NCBI GenBank assembly: GCA_021827245.1
Contig: JAKAWN010000342.1
Span: 1 to 7,384, forward strand
DNA: 7,384 nucleotides
Source: Acidobacteriota bacterium
Lineage (GTDB): Bacteria > Acidobacteriota > Terriglobia > UBA7540
Direction of reading: 5' to 3'
The position numbers and the translations under genes were made by a program. The notes below the pieces were generated by a model that saw only the letters and a list, made by a program, of their open reading frames with translations, did no database searches and was not told the DNA's origin. Positions 1-5,896 of the stretch are shown here, piece after piece (position 1 is the first letter of the stretch; each line of letters begins with the position of its first letter).

Positions 1-18
1 TCCGATCTTTATGTTCAT
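1..18 (-). CDS. possible start of a further gene (first six codons only)
   Basis: On the minus strand an ATG at 18-16 begins the codons M-N-I-K-I-G, which run off the window edge. It is preceded by GGAG (28-25) with a 6-base gap, a well-placed ribosome binding site. It would be the next gene downstream of petB, 152 bases after its stop, possibly in the same transcript. No function can be read from six codons. Caution: the terminal bases AGATCGGA on this strand also match a common sequencing adapter, so the last codons may not be genomic. Confidence 0.3.
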
Positions 19-170
19 GTGTGACTCCGGTCAGGCTTCGACGCATCTCGGAAATTGCCAGCCAGATCAATCACCGAGTTCTCATCTGCAGAAATGGCAC
101 GTCACGTCTCACGGTTTCGGACCGCGCTGATCCGCAGAAGTACTGGTTCAGATTCGCATCGCTGGCCCAA

Positions 171-1655
171 TTACTGAAGGCTGTCCAGATAGGTCCTTAG
201 CGCTTTAACTTGATCCGGAGTAAATGTGAAGTGCGGCATCCCGCCTTTGTCCATCGCGGGCAGTGGGTGTTTGAACAAGTGCTCCATTTGTGAGGTTGAG
301 AACTTTTGGCCGATGCCTATCAATTTGGGCGCGATCGGCGTTCCGACTGCGCCTTCGCCGTGGCAGGCATAGCAGGAATGGGATTGGAAAATCTTTTTTC
401 CTTCTGTGGCAAGGGGGCTGGCCACTGCGCTTGGCTTGGCCTGCAGGACTGCTGCTGCGCCGACCATTTGCGGTTTGAATGGCTGCTTCATGTATTTTTC
501 TTCCATGCGATGTTGCTGGGCTAATTGCGTGGCGACATATTTGTCATGCGAATCCTGGTAGTAACTATATGCACCCAGGCTGATTATTGAGATGAAAACG
601 ACGGAGAAAATACCCATGGCCACAGGCCGCCGCCAAGGCCTGCGCTCCAGCCGACGGTCAATAAAGGGCAAACCCACAAAGAGAACAACAATGATGCCAG
701 GAACGATGACAATGCGAACAAATTCGCCCTGGCCATGCCAGATCTTGAGCCATTCGAACAACGGGCGAAAGTACCATTCCGGGCGGGGCAGATATTGGGT
801 GTCCGCTGGGTTCGCCAACGGTCCAAGGGCAGCCGGAGCAAAATAGGCTGCAAACCCCAGCGCCACGACCAGCAGCAACGCAAGTCCCAAATCCATTAGC
901 AATTGGCGGGGATAAAAACTTTCAGTTTTCTGTTTAGGATTCACCGGGCTTTCGCTGATCGGTCCTGCCGCTCCAGCTTTGCGAAACAGGTAAATATGAA
1001 TTGCCGCAAAAAGAAAAATCAGTGCCGGGATGTAGAAGACATGCATCACATAGAAACGCGAGAGCGTGAGCGTGCCGATCTGAGTTCCACCCCGCATCAG
1101 GCGCTCGATGAACCCGCCGACGAATGGGACCTCGCTGACAACACTGGTGCCGACGGCAGTTGCGAAGTACGATTTCTGATCCCACGGCAGGAGGTAACCG
1201 GTAAAGGCCATCCCCATGACAAGAGTGAACAGGATCGTGCCTGAAACCCACAAGAGTTCGCGCCGTCCCTTGTAGGAGCCGTACGTGAAGGTCTGGGCCA
1301 GATGCATTATTACGATGATCACCATCGCACTGGCCCCGTAAACATGAAGGCTACGCAAAAAGGACCCGGCAGCAACTACCTTGGTAATATATGCAACGGT
1401 GACGTGAGCGTCGCTGACGGAAGGAACATAATAAAGCGCGAGGAAGATCCCGGTAATGAATTGGGAAAGAAAAACGAAAAGTAGTCCAGATCCGAAAATA
1501 TAGGCATACCGCGCTCCGCCGGGGATCGGTTCGTCCAACGCTTCATGCAGCAACTTGTTCAGACCCGTGCGCCGTTCGAACCACATGAACAAGCGGCTGT
1601 GTTGCTTATTGCGGATGGCTTCTGGTTTGCCACCTGGTGGAGGTTTTGTTGCCAT
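171..1655 (-). CDS. petB: cytochrome b fused to a C-terminal cytochrome c domain (quinol:cytochrome c reductase)
   Basis: This is the membrane quinol-oxidising subunit of a bc-type complex III (494 aa). Cytochrome b N-terminal part: H104 and H118 (14 apart) and H205 and H220 (15 apart) are the expected bis-His ligands of the two b hemes; the 15-residue second spacing is of the b6 type. Cytochrome b C-terminal part: the quinol-site motif P292-E-W-Y-F296. I count seven hydrophobic segments (about 49-77, 102-124, 134-157, 202-224, 251-274, 313-331, 344-366), as in b6 plus subunit IV. This puts the tail in the periplasm. After a linker, residues about 415-494 form a class I cytochrome c domain with heme-binding C428-Y-A-C-H432 and likely axial M473 in a MPHF motif. 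It probably replaces cytochrome c1. The ATG at 1655 has a weak purine-rich site (GGGGAAA) upstream. The gene follows the Rieske gene by 68 bases, so it is probably cotranscribed. The quinone used (menaquinone or ubiquinone) cannot be read from the sequence. Confidence 0.95.
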   Translation of the reverse strand: MATKPPPGGKPEAIRNKQHSRLFMWFERRTGLNKLLHEALDEPIPGGARYAYIFGSGLLFVFLSQFITGIFLALYYVPSVSDAHVTVAYITKVVAAGSFLRSLHVYGASAMVIIVIMHLAQTFTYGSYKGRRELLWVSGTILFTLVMGMAFTGYLLPWDQKSYFATAVGTSVVSEVPFVGGFIERLMRGGTQIGTLTLSRFYVMHVFYIPALIFLFAAIHIYLFRKAGAAGPISESPVNPKQKTESFYPRQLLMDLGLALLLVVALGFAAYFAPAALGPLANPADTQYLPRPEWYFRPLFEWLKIWHGQGEFVRIVIVPGIIVVLFVGLPFIDRRLERRPWRRPVAMGIFSVVFISIISLGAYSYYQDSHDKYVATQLAQQHRMEEKYMKQPFKPQMVGAAAVLQAKPSAVASPLATEGKKIFQSHSCYACHGEGAVGTPIAPKLIGIGQKFSTSQMEHLFKHPLPAMDKGGMPHFTFTPDQVKALRTYLDSLQ

Positions 1656-1671
1656 GATATATGATTTCCCC

Positions 1672-1715
1672 TATCCGATTACCTTTTTATGGGGTAAGAG
1701 TGCCAGGAAGTACTC
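1672..1715 (-). repeat. diverged duplicate of the 3' end of the Rieske gene
   Basis: This 44-base stretch between the Rieske stop and the cytochrome b start aligns without gaps to 1728-1771, the last codons of the Rieske gene, with 35 of 44 identical bases at an offset of 56. Read on the minus strand in its own frame, it encodes L-K-E-Y-F-L-A-L-L-P-H-K-K-V-I-G then a stop; the real gene ends L-Y-E-Y-F-Q-A-L-L-S-Y-K-K-V-I-G-Y then a stop. The copy is out of frame with the functional gene and lies after its stop, so it is not translated as part of it. It contains AAGGAG, but about 60 bases from the cytochrome b start, too far to serve it. Confidence 0.8.
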
Positions 1716-1723
1716 CTTAAGCC

Positions 1724-2320
1724 TCAATATCCGATCACCTTTTTGTAAGATAAGAGCGCTTGAAAGTACTCATAGAGCGTTTCCAATTTGCCGTTTTCCA
1801 CCTTGATGGGCAAAGTGTCCATCCCTCGCTTTGCCGGTCCGCGGAGGAGTGAGCCATCGGCAGCAAATTCGCTGCCATGACAAGGACAATGAAACTTGTT
1901 CTCGGAGGGAACCCATGGAACATCACAGCCCAAGTGGGGGCAGACGGCGGTAAGCACTTCAGTATCATCAATGGAAGGTTTTCTCTTTCCCTTAACGACG
2001 TACACTGGCTTTCTTGCGATCGATTCGCGCCATCCGTCCACCTGCTTAATTTCGACGTCTTTTCTGTCAGGTGCGGTGAGGGAGGCATAGTCGCTGAATT
2101 TGTTCAGGCTTGACCAAGAGCGCGAAGTGGTGGTTGCAAAAACCGGGAACAGCACGTAGCGTACCAGCGGAACGGCGAGCAAAGCTCCCATTGCTGCCGT
2201 GCCGACTGCAATCAGCCACAGAAAGAATGACCTTCGGCCTTCCAGGACTCGCTTGTCTTGAGTAGCGTCAGAACCGGGCTGCGGCGATTCGATGTTTCCT
2301 TGATTTAGATTCGTTTCCAT
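1724..2320 (-). CDS. petA: Rieske [2Fe-2S] iron-sulfur subunit of the bc complex
   Basis: This is the high-potential electron acceptor from quinol in complex III, anchored in the membrane with its cluster domain in the periplasm. With the ATG at 2320 the protein is 198 aa. Residues 29-34 (R-R-S-F-F-L) look like a twin-arginine export motif and lead into one membrane anchor (about 32-60). The Rieske fold at about 85-185 carries box I C127-P-H129-L-G-C132 and box II C145-P-C147-H148. C127, H129, C145 and H148 ligate the cluster; C132 and C147 form the usual disulfide. The frame stays open upstream to an ATG at 2524, but those 68 extra residues resemble no Rieske N-terminus, whereas 2320 has GGAG seven bases upstream and puts RR and the anchor at the usual place. 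It is first in the leftward operon, followed by petB. A diverged copy of its last 16 codons follows its stop. Confidence 0.95.
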   Translation of the reverse strand: METNLNQGNIESPQPGSDATQDKRVLEGRRSFFLWLIAVGTAAMGALLAVPLVRYVLFPVFATTTSRSWSSLNKFSDYASLTAPDRKDVEIKQVDGWRESIARKPVYVVKGKRKPSIDDTEVLTAVCPHLGCDVPWVPSENKFHCPCHGSEFAADGSLLRGPAKRGMDTLPIKVENGKLETLYEYFQALLSYKKVIGY

Positions 2321-2624
2321 CTGATAACTCCAGGACCGTAGTCTGTATAAGTATTCGTCGCTTGAAAAAGCCACTACATCAAGGCGTCCAACACAAAACT
2401 GACTGGGCCATTCCTGCTCCGCTGCAATCAAGCGGCCTGCGGCCGCCTGGATCCTGCCAGTAGAGGTGTCGAACTCCCCAGGCTCTAAGAAGTCACACCA
2501 CAATACGCTGAACAGCAGAACCAAAAGAGCCCCAGTGAAGGTATAGCCTACCCCATACAGCTCCGTAAAATTCTCATCATTATTCTAGCGGGAGCCGGCA
2601 AGGATCGGGTCCTGTTCTTTAGAA

Positions 2625-2668
2625 CCCTCGAGGGCTTGAATTATACTTCGATTGATCACGACCGTGTA
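2625..2668 (-). promoter_or_regulatory. candidate petA-petB promoter with palindrome at the start site
   Basis: On the minus strand a perfect -10 hexamer TATAAT lies at 2645-2640. With a 17-base spacer the -35 would be TACACG (2668-2663), only 3 of 6 consensus bases. A perfect 10-base palindrome CCCTCGAGGG (2625-2634) covers the predicted start of transcription near 2633, where a repressor site could act. The leader to the petA ATG would be about 310 bases. It is weak because of the poor -35. Confidence 0.27.
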
Positions 2669-2815
2669 AGGGTTGCCTCAATTGCTATCGGGGTCCTTTT
2701 GCGGTGCCACGAAATCCGTCTCTTGTTGACGATCCATTAGAGGCGTAACGGTAGGACGGCCCTGCCAACTAATACCCCGCAGCCCGGCTACGTTCCGTAC
2801 TATCAGTCATGGTTT

Positions 2816-2849
2816 GGCCAGATCTGAACGAGTCAACCAAAGATCGGCC
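2816..2849. repeat. imperfect inverted repeat upstream of coxB, possible activator site
   Basis: The left arm GGCCAGATCT (2816-2825) and the right arm AGATCGGCC (2841-2849) pair over nine base pairs with a single unpaired A at 2820, separated by 15 bases. The centre is about 102 bases upstream of the start predicted for the sigma-54-type promoter. That is the usual distance for an enhancer-binding protein site. The symmetry is seen directly; the role is inferred. Confidence 0.4.
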
Positions 2850-2874
2850 GCAAATATGGTAGCACGCGATTCCC

Positions 2875-2936
2875 AAAACTGTCGAAAGTGCATCAAAATC
2901 TGGAGTGCTGGCACAAATTGTGCTAAAACTGTCGAA
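2875..2936. repeat. 12-base direct repeat, copies 50 bases apart
   Basis: AAAACTGTCGAA occurs exactly at 2875-2886 and again at 2925-2936. The spacing is 50 bases, close to five helical turns. The second copy overlaps the predicted start of transcription of coxB, and the first lies about 50-60 bases upstream of it. Confidence 0.55.
2909..2924 (+). promoter_or_regulatory. sigma-54 (RpoN) -24/-12 promoter for coxB-coxA
   Basis: TGGCACAAATTGTGCT fits the sigma-54 consensus TGGCACG-N4-TTGCW: six of seven bases in the -24 block, four of five in the -12 block, and the required GG-N10-GC spacing (GG at 2910-2911, GC at 2922-2923). Transcription would start near 2935, giving a 66-base leader before coxB. 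The same bases include a 13-base palindrome (GCACAA-A-TTGTGC, 2911-2923), so a repressor operator is an alternative reading. Confidence 0.5.
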
Positions 2937-3000
2937 TCCATCGAGCTAACTTAGCCATTGATGGGCGATCAAGTCAGCGGATGGGCTTGACAGGATCAGG

Positions 3001-3831
3001 ATGCGGAGCCTTATGGCGCTAGCGTTGGCAGTGGTGTTGGCGGTGATCACATCAGTTACGGTCACACTGATGTTGACCCATGTGTGGTGGTTTCCAATTG
3101 ACATTACAGTACATGGGATACAAATTGACCGCCAGTTTTCGATTACCTTTATCGCCATGGGGATCATCTTCGTTGCCGCCCAACTTGGTCTTGCCTATCT
3201 TGTGTGGAGGTACAGGAGGCGCGAAGATGGCCGGCAAGCCCTTTACTTGCGCGGCCACAAGAAACTGGAATTGCTGTGGGTGGTTGCGGCGGCGATCCTT
3301 TTCATCGGATTGGAATGCGTTGGCTTCCGGGCGTGGGCGCAGATGCAGTTTACCGGGCCCGCGCCAAACGCGATGCGTATCGAAGTCTGGGGTGAACAAT
3401 TTGCGTGGTACTTCCGATACCCGGGTCCCGACGGACGCTTTGGACCCGTCCACCCGGCTCTAATGGATGATGCTATGGGAAATTACCTTGGCCTTGACCG
3501 CCAGCGTGATCCGGCGTCAAGAGATGACATTGTAACCACTACCCTGGGCATTCCTGTGGATACTCCCATTGAACTGATCCTTCGCTCCAAAGATGTGATC
3601 CACTCATTCTTCGTCCCTGAGCTTCGGGTCAAGCAGGATCTTGTTCCTGGCATGAAGATTCCCATTCACTTTACTGTTACGGAACAAGCCCTGAAACATA
3701 ATGGCGGCAGATATGAAATCGCCTGCGCCCAGCTATGCGGACTTGGCCATTACAGGATGCGAGCGTTTCTGCAAGTCATGACGAGGAAGAATTTTCGAAA
3801 ATGGTTGCGACGACAGGCGGCAATGCAATGA
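3001..3831 (+). CDS. coxB: cytochrome c oxidase subunit II (CuA subunit)
   Basis: This subunit receives electrons from cytochrome c at the binuclear CuA centre on the periplasmic side and passes them to heme a (276 aa). I see three hydrophobic segments: about 5-27 (extra N-terminal anchor), 45-70 and 88-108. The last starts with L-E90-L-L-W, where E90 matches the K-channel entry Glu of subunit II. W136 in QFAWYFRYPG lies in the aromatic electron-entry region. The cupredoxin domain has all CuA side-chain ligands: H201 (HSFFVPE), C242, C246, H250 and M253 in C-A-Q-L-C-G-L-G-H-Y-R-M. Q244 replaces the usual Glu. There is no fused cytochrome c domain. The start is the ATG at 3001 with AGG six bases upstream; an ATG at 3013 preceded by GGAG is possible and would shorten the protein by four residues. 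It is first in an operon with coxA, 32 bases upstream of it. Confidence 0.95.
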   Translation: MRSLMALALAVVLAVITSVTVTLMLTHVWWFPIDITVHGIQIDRQFSITFIAMGIIFVAAQLGLAYLVWRYRRREDGRQALYLRGHKKLELLWVVAAAILFIGLECVGFRAWAQMQFTGPAPNAMRIEVWGEQFAWYFRYPGPDGRFGPVHPALMDDAMGNYLGLDRQRDPASRDDIVTTTLGIPVDTPIELILRSKDVIHSFFVPELRVKQDLVPGMKIPIHFTVTEQALKHNGGRYEIACAQLCGLGHYRMRAFLQVMTRKNFRKWLRRQAAMQ

Positions 3832-3863
3832 CGTTGTAGCCGGCAGAAGACTTGAGGTAAGCA

Positions 3864-5645
3864 ATGTCTGAGGCTAATCAAGATATTACCCGAGAGCCGG
3901 GATTCATCGGGAAGTATGTCTTCAGCACGAACCATAAGGTCATCGGAGTGCAGTTCTACTTTCTGGCTCTCTTTGCCGCTCTTCTGGCCGTGGTCCTGTC
4001 CTGGCTGATGAGATTGCACCTTGCCTTGCCGAACCTGCCGATCCCCCTGCTGGCCAAACTCTCGCCGAACGGCGCACCCGGCGGTCTGATAACTCCCGAG
4101 TATTATCTCTCCTTGCTCACCATCCATGGCACGCTGATGATCTTCTTTGTTCTTACGGTTGCGCTGCAATTCGGCTTCGGAAACTACTTTCTACCCCTTC
4201 AGATCGGCGCAAAAGGAATGGCTTTCCCGCGTCTCAACATGCTGTCGTTCTGGATCACATTTGCCGCTTTGTGCGTTCTGCTTTCGACTTTTTTTGTCGC
4301 GGATGGCCCGCCGATTACGGGCTGGACGGCTTACGCACCTCTGAGTGCTGTCGGAGAGATTGCCGGCCCGGGTGAAGGCATGGGGCAGAACTTGTGGATC
4401 ATTGCCATCGCCCTGTTCTGCTTTGCAGCCATGCTGGGATCGGTGAATCTTGTCACAACCGCACTGAGCCTCCGCGCCCGCGGAATGACGATGATGCGGC
4501 TGCCGTTGCCCTGCTGGGCCTGGCTGCTAACGGCAGTGATGATCCTTCTTTCCTATGCGGTGATGATCGGGGCCTGCGTTCTGCTGTTACTAGACCGCAT
4601 GGCCGGAGCCAGCTTCTTTATCCCGGCGGGGCTTGTGGTCAGCGGCCAGCTCATCCACCGGGGTGGTGGCTCGCCCCTGATGTGGCAACATCTGTTCTGG
4701 TTTTTTGGCCACCCGGAAGTCTACATCACCATCCTTCCTGCGATGGCGGTCATTTCTCATATCGTTTCATGCTTTTCTCGAAAACCCATTTTCGGTTACC
4801 GCGCCATGGTTTACTCCTTGCTGGCGATCGGGATCCTGAGCTTCGTCGTATGGGGCCACCACATGTTTGTCAGCGGGATGAACCCGTATGCCGGATTTGC
4901 TTTTGCAGTCCTCACGATGACGGTTGCGGTTCCTTCTGCGGTGAAGACCTTTAACTGGCTAGGAACCATGTGGGGGGGCCGGCTGCGCTTCGCCACCCCC
5001 ATGCTGTTCGCGATCGGTTTTGTGTCTGTGTTCGTCACAGGAGGGCTGAGCGGCCTTTTCCTTGCGCAACCCCCTTTGGATGCCTATCTTCACGCAACGT
5101 ACTTTGTTGTGGCCCACTTCCACATGATCATGGGAATGGCAGTGACCTTCGCGATATTTGCCGCCACGTATTTCTGGTTCCCCAAAATGTTTGGACGGCT
5201 GATGAATGAAACTCTTGGCAAGATTCACTTTTGGCTCACATTCATCGGAGCTTATGCCATTTTTATGCCTATGCACTTTCTGGGCTTGGAAGGAAATCCC
5301 CGGCGTTATTCAGCCCTGACAGACAATTACCTGAAGCCGCTCATTCCCCTGCACCAGTTCATTACAGCCGCCGCCCTGGTTGTCGGAGCGGCACAGATGA
5401 TCTTCGTTTTCAATTTCTTCTGGAGCCTATTCAAAGGGCCCAATGCGTCCGAGAATCCTTGGGAAGCGACCTCGTTGGAGTGGACAGTTCCATCCCCGCC
5501 GCCAATGGGCAATTTCACTGGACCTGGGCCGACGATATACCGTGGCGCCTACGAATACAGTGTGCCAGGCACCGCAAGGGATTTCGTCATGCAGGACTCG
5601 CCTGAAGGAAACGAAGGAAAACCCGGGATCGTGCAACTTTCATGA
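3864..5645 (+). CDS. coxA: cytochrome c oxidase subunit I (heme-copper, A family)
   Basis: This is the catalytic subunit (593 aa) that reduces O2 to water in the inner membrane. Ligands are clear: H88 and H420 for low-spin heme a; H418 for heme a3; H283, H332 and H333 for CuB; and Y287, the tyrosine crosslinked to H283, in H-P-E-V-Y. E285 (gating Glu) and K361 (K-channel) mark the A1 type. R480-R481 sit at the heme propionates. About 12 core membrane helices are present. The C-terminal tail has the usual NPWEATSLEW and PSPPP sequence. Differences: the D-channel entry Asp in the GAPDMAFPR motif is G118 here (GAKGMAFPR), the second Asn of the following NN pair is M126, and the Asp of the HDTY motif is A411, so the Mg/Mn site is incomplete. 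The ATG at 3864 has GAGG six bases upstream. coxC (subunit III) does not follow. Confidence 0.96.
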   Translation: MSEANQDITREPGFIGKYVFSTNHKVIGVQFYFLALFAALLAVVLSWLMRLHLALPNLPIPLLAKLSPNGAPGGLITPEYYLSLLTIHGTLMIFFVLTVALQFGFGNYFLPLQIGAKGMAFPRLNMLSFWITFAALCVLLSTFFVADGPPITGWTAYAPLSAVGEIAGPGEGMGQNLWIIAIALFCFAAMLGSVNLVTTALSLRARGMTMMRLPLPCWAWLLTAVMILLSYAVMIGACVLLLLDRMAGASFFIPAGLVVSGQLIHRGGGSPLMWQHLFWFFGHPEVYITILPAMAVISHIVSCFSRKPIFGYRAMVYSLLAIGILSFVVWGHHMFVSGMNPYAGFAFAVLTMTVAVPSAVKTFNWLGTMWGGRLRFATPMLFAIGFVSVFVTGGLSGLFLAQPPLDAYLHATYFVVAHFHMIMGMAVTFAIFAATYFWFPKMFGRLMNETLGKIHFWLTFIGAYAIFMPMHFLGLEGNPRRYSALTDNYLKPLIPLHQFITAAALVVGAAQMIFVFNFFWSLFKGPNASENPWEATSLEWTVPSPPPMGNFTGPGPTIYRGAYEYSVPGTARDFVMQDSPEGNEGKPGIVQLS

Positions 5646-5773
5646 TTGAATTGCTGACCATGGGTTGCAGACGGCACGCTCTGATGATTCCGTAACTAAG
5701 CCCATTGGATGCACCGAGTCCCCGCCGTCGGAACAAATCAGATTCAAGTGGCAGGCAAGTTTCGGTTACATAG

Positions 5774-5823
5774 CTTCGTATTCTGTCTGTGTTGACAGAA
5801 AATGAAGCGGGAAACATACGAAG
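5774..5823. repeat. two-step inverted repeat in the methyltransferase leader
   Basis: The outer arms CTTCGTAT (5774-5781) and ATACGAAG (5816-5823) are perfectly complementary. Inside them TTCTGTC (5781-5787) and GACAGAA (5794-5800) form a second perfect stem with a 6-base loop. The left arms are continuous, while the right arms are separated by 15 unpaired bases (5801-5815). The right arms overlap the -35 and -10 of the candidate promoter, so this may be an operator or an RNA structure. Confidence 0.5.
5792..5820 (+). promoter_or_regulatory. candidate promoter of the O-methyltransferase gene
   Basis: A perfect -35 TTGACA (5792-5797) is followed after 17 bases by CATACG (5815-5820), a weak -10 with three of six consensus bases. 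The start of transcription would be near 5827, giving a leader of about 70 bases. A GATAAT at 5842-5847 is a better -10 but has no -35 at the right distance. The inverted repeat 5774-5823 overlaps both elements. Confidence 0.35.
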
Positions 5824-5896
5824 TGAAATCGCTGCTATCATGATAATTCTAAGGGGCTTTGTTACCACCCTAGGGGCAATAAGGCAAGGAGACACT

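Larger units (their letters stand above)
2321..3000. other. divergent intergenic control region between petA and coxB
   Basis: These 680 bases contain no gene I can support. The half next to petA (2321-2524) is open in the Rieske frame, but the predicted residues look random. The middle holds a TATAAT on the minus strand (2645-2640) beside the palindrome CCCTCGAGGG (2625-2634). The half next to coxB holds, in order, an imperfect inverted repeat (2816-2849), a 12-base direct repeat (2875-2886 and 2925-2936) and a sigma-54-type promoter (2909-2924). The stretch at about 2650-2810 shows nothing definite. Confidence 0.6.

Noticed and set aside
2439..2454. GCGGCCGC next to GGATCC, resembling a cloning linker
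   Set aside because: The surrounding bases show no polylinker or vector sequence, so two restriction-type palindromes side by side are taken as chance.
2321..2524. 68-residue N-terminal extension of the Rieske protein from an ATG at 2524
   Set aside because: It has no resemblance to Rieske N-termini and would bury the twin-arginine motif; the ATG at 2320 has a good ribosome binding site.
2726..2731. TTGACG as a -35 for coxB
   Set aside because: No acceptable -10 lies 16-18 bases downstream, and it is about 270 bases from the gene.
4394..4954. 186-codon open frame inside coxA on the same strand
   Set aside because: It is a shadow frame of a highly conserved gene, and its residues show no domain pattern.
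5669..5734. GACGGC/GCCGTC pair downstream of coxA as a terminator
   Set aside because: The arms are about 50 bases apart and no T-run follows.
5789..5896. 36-residue upstream extension of the methyltransferase
   Set aside because: It would start inside the inverted repeat with no ribosome binding site, and the added residues are not family-like.
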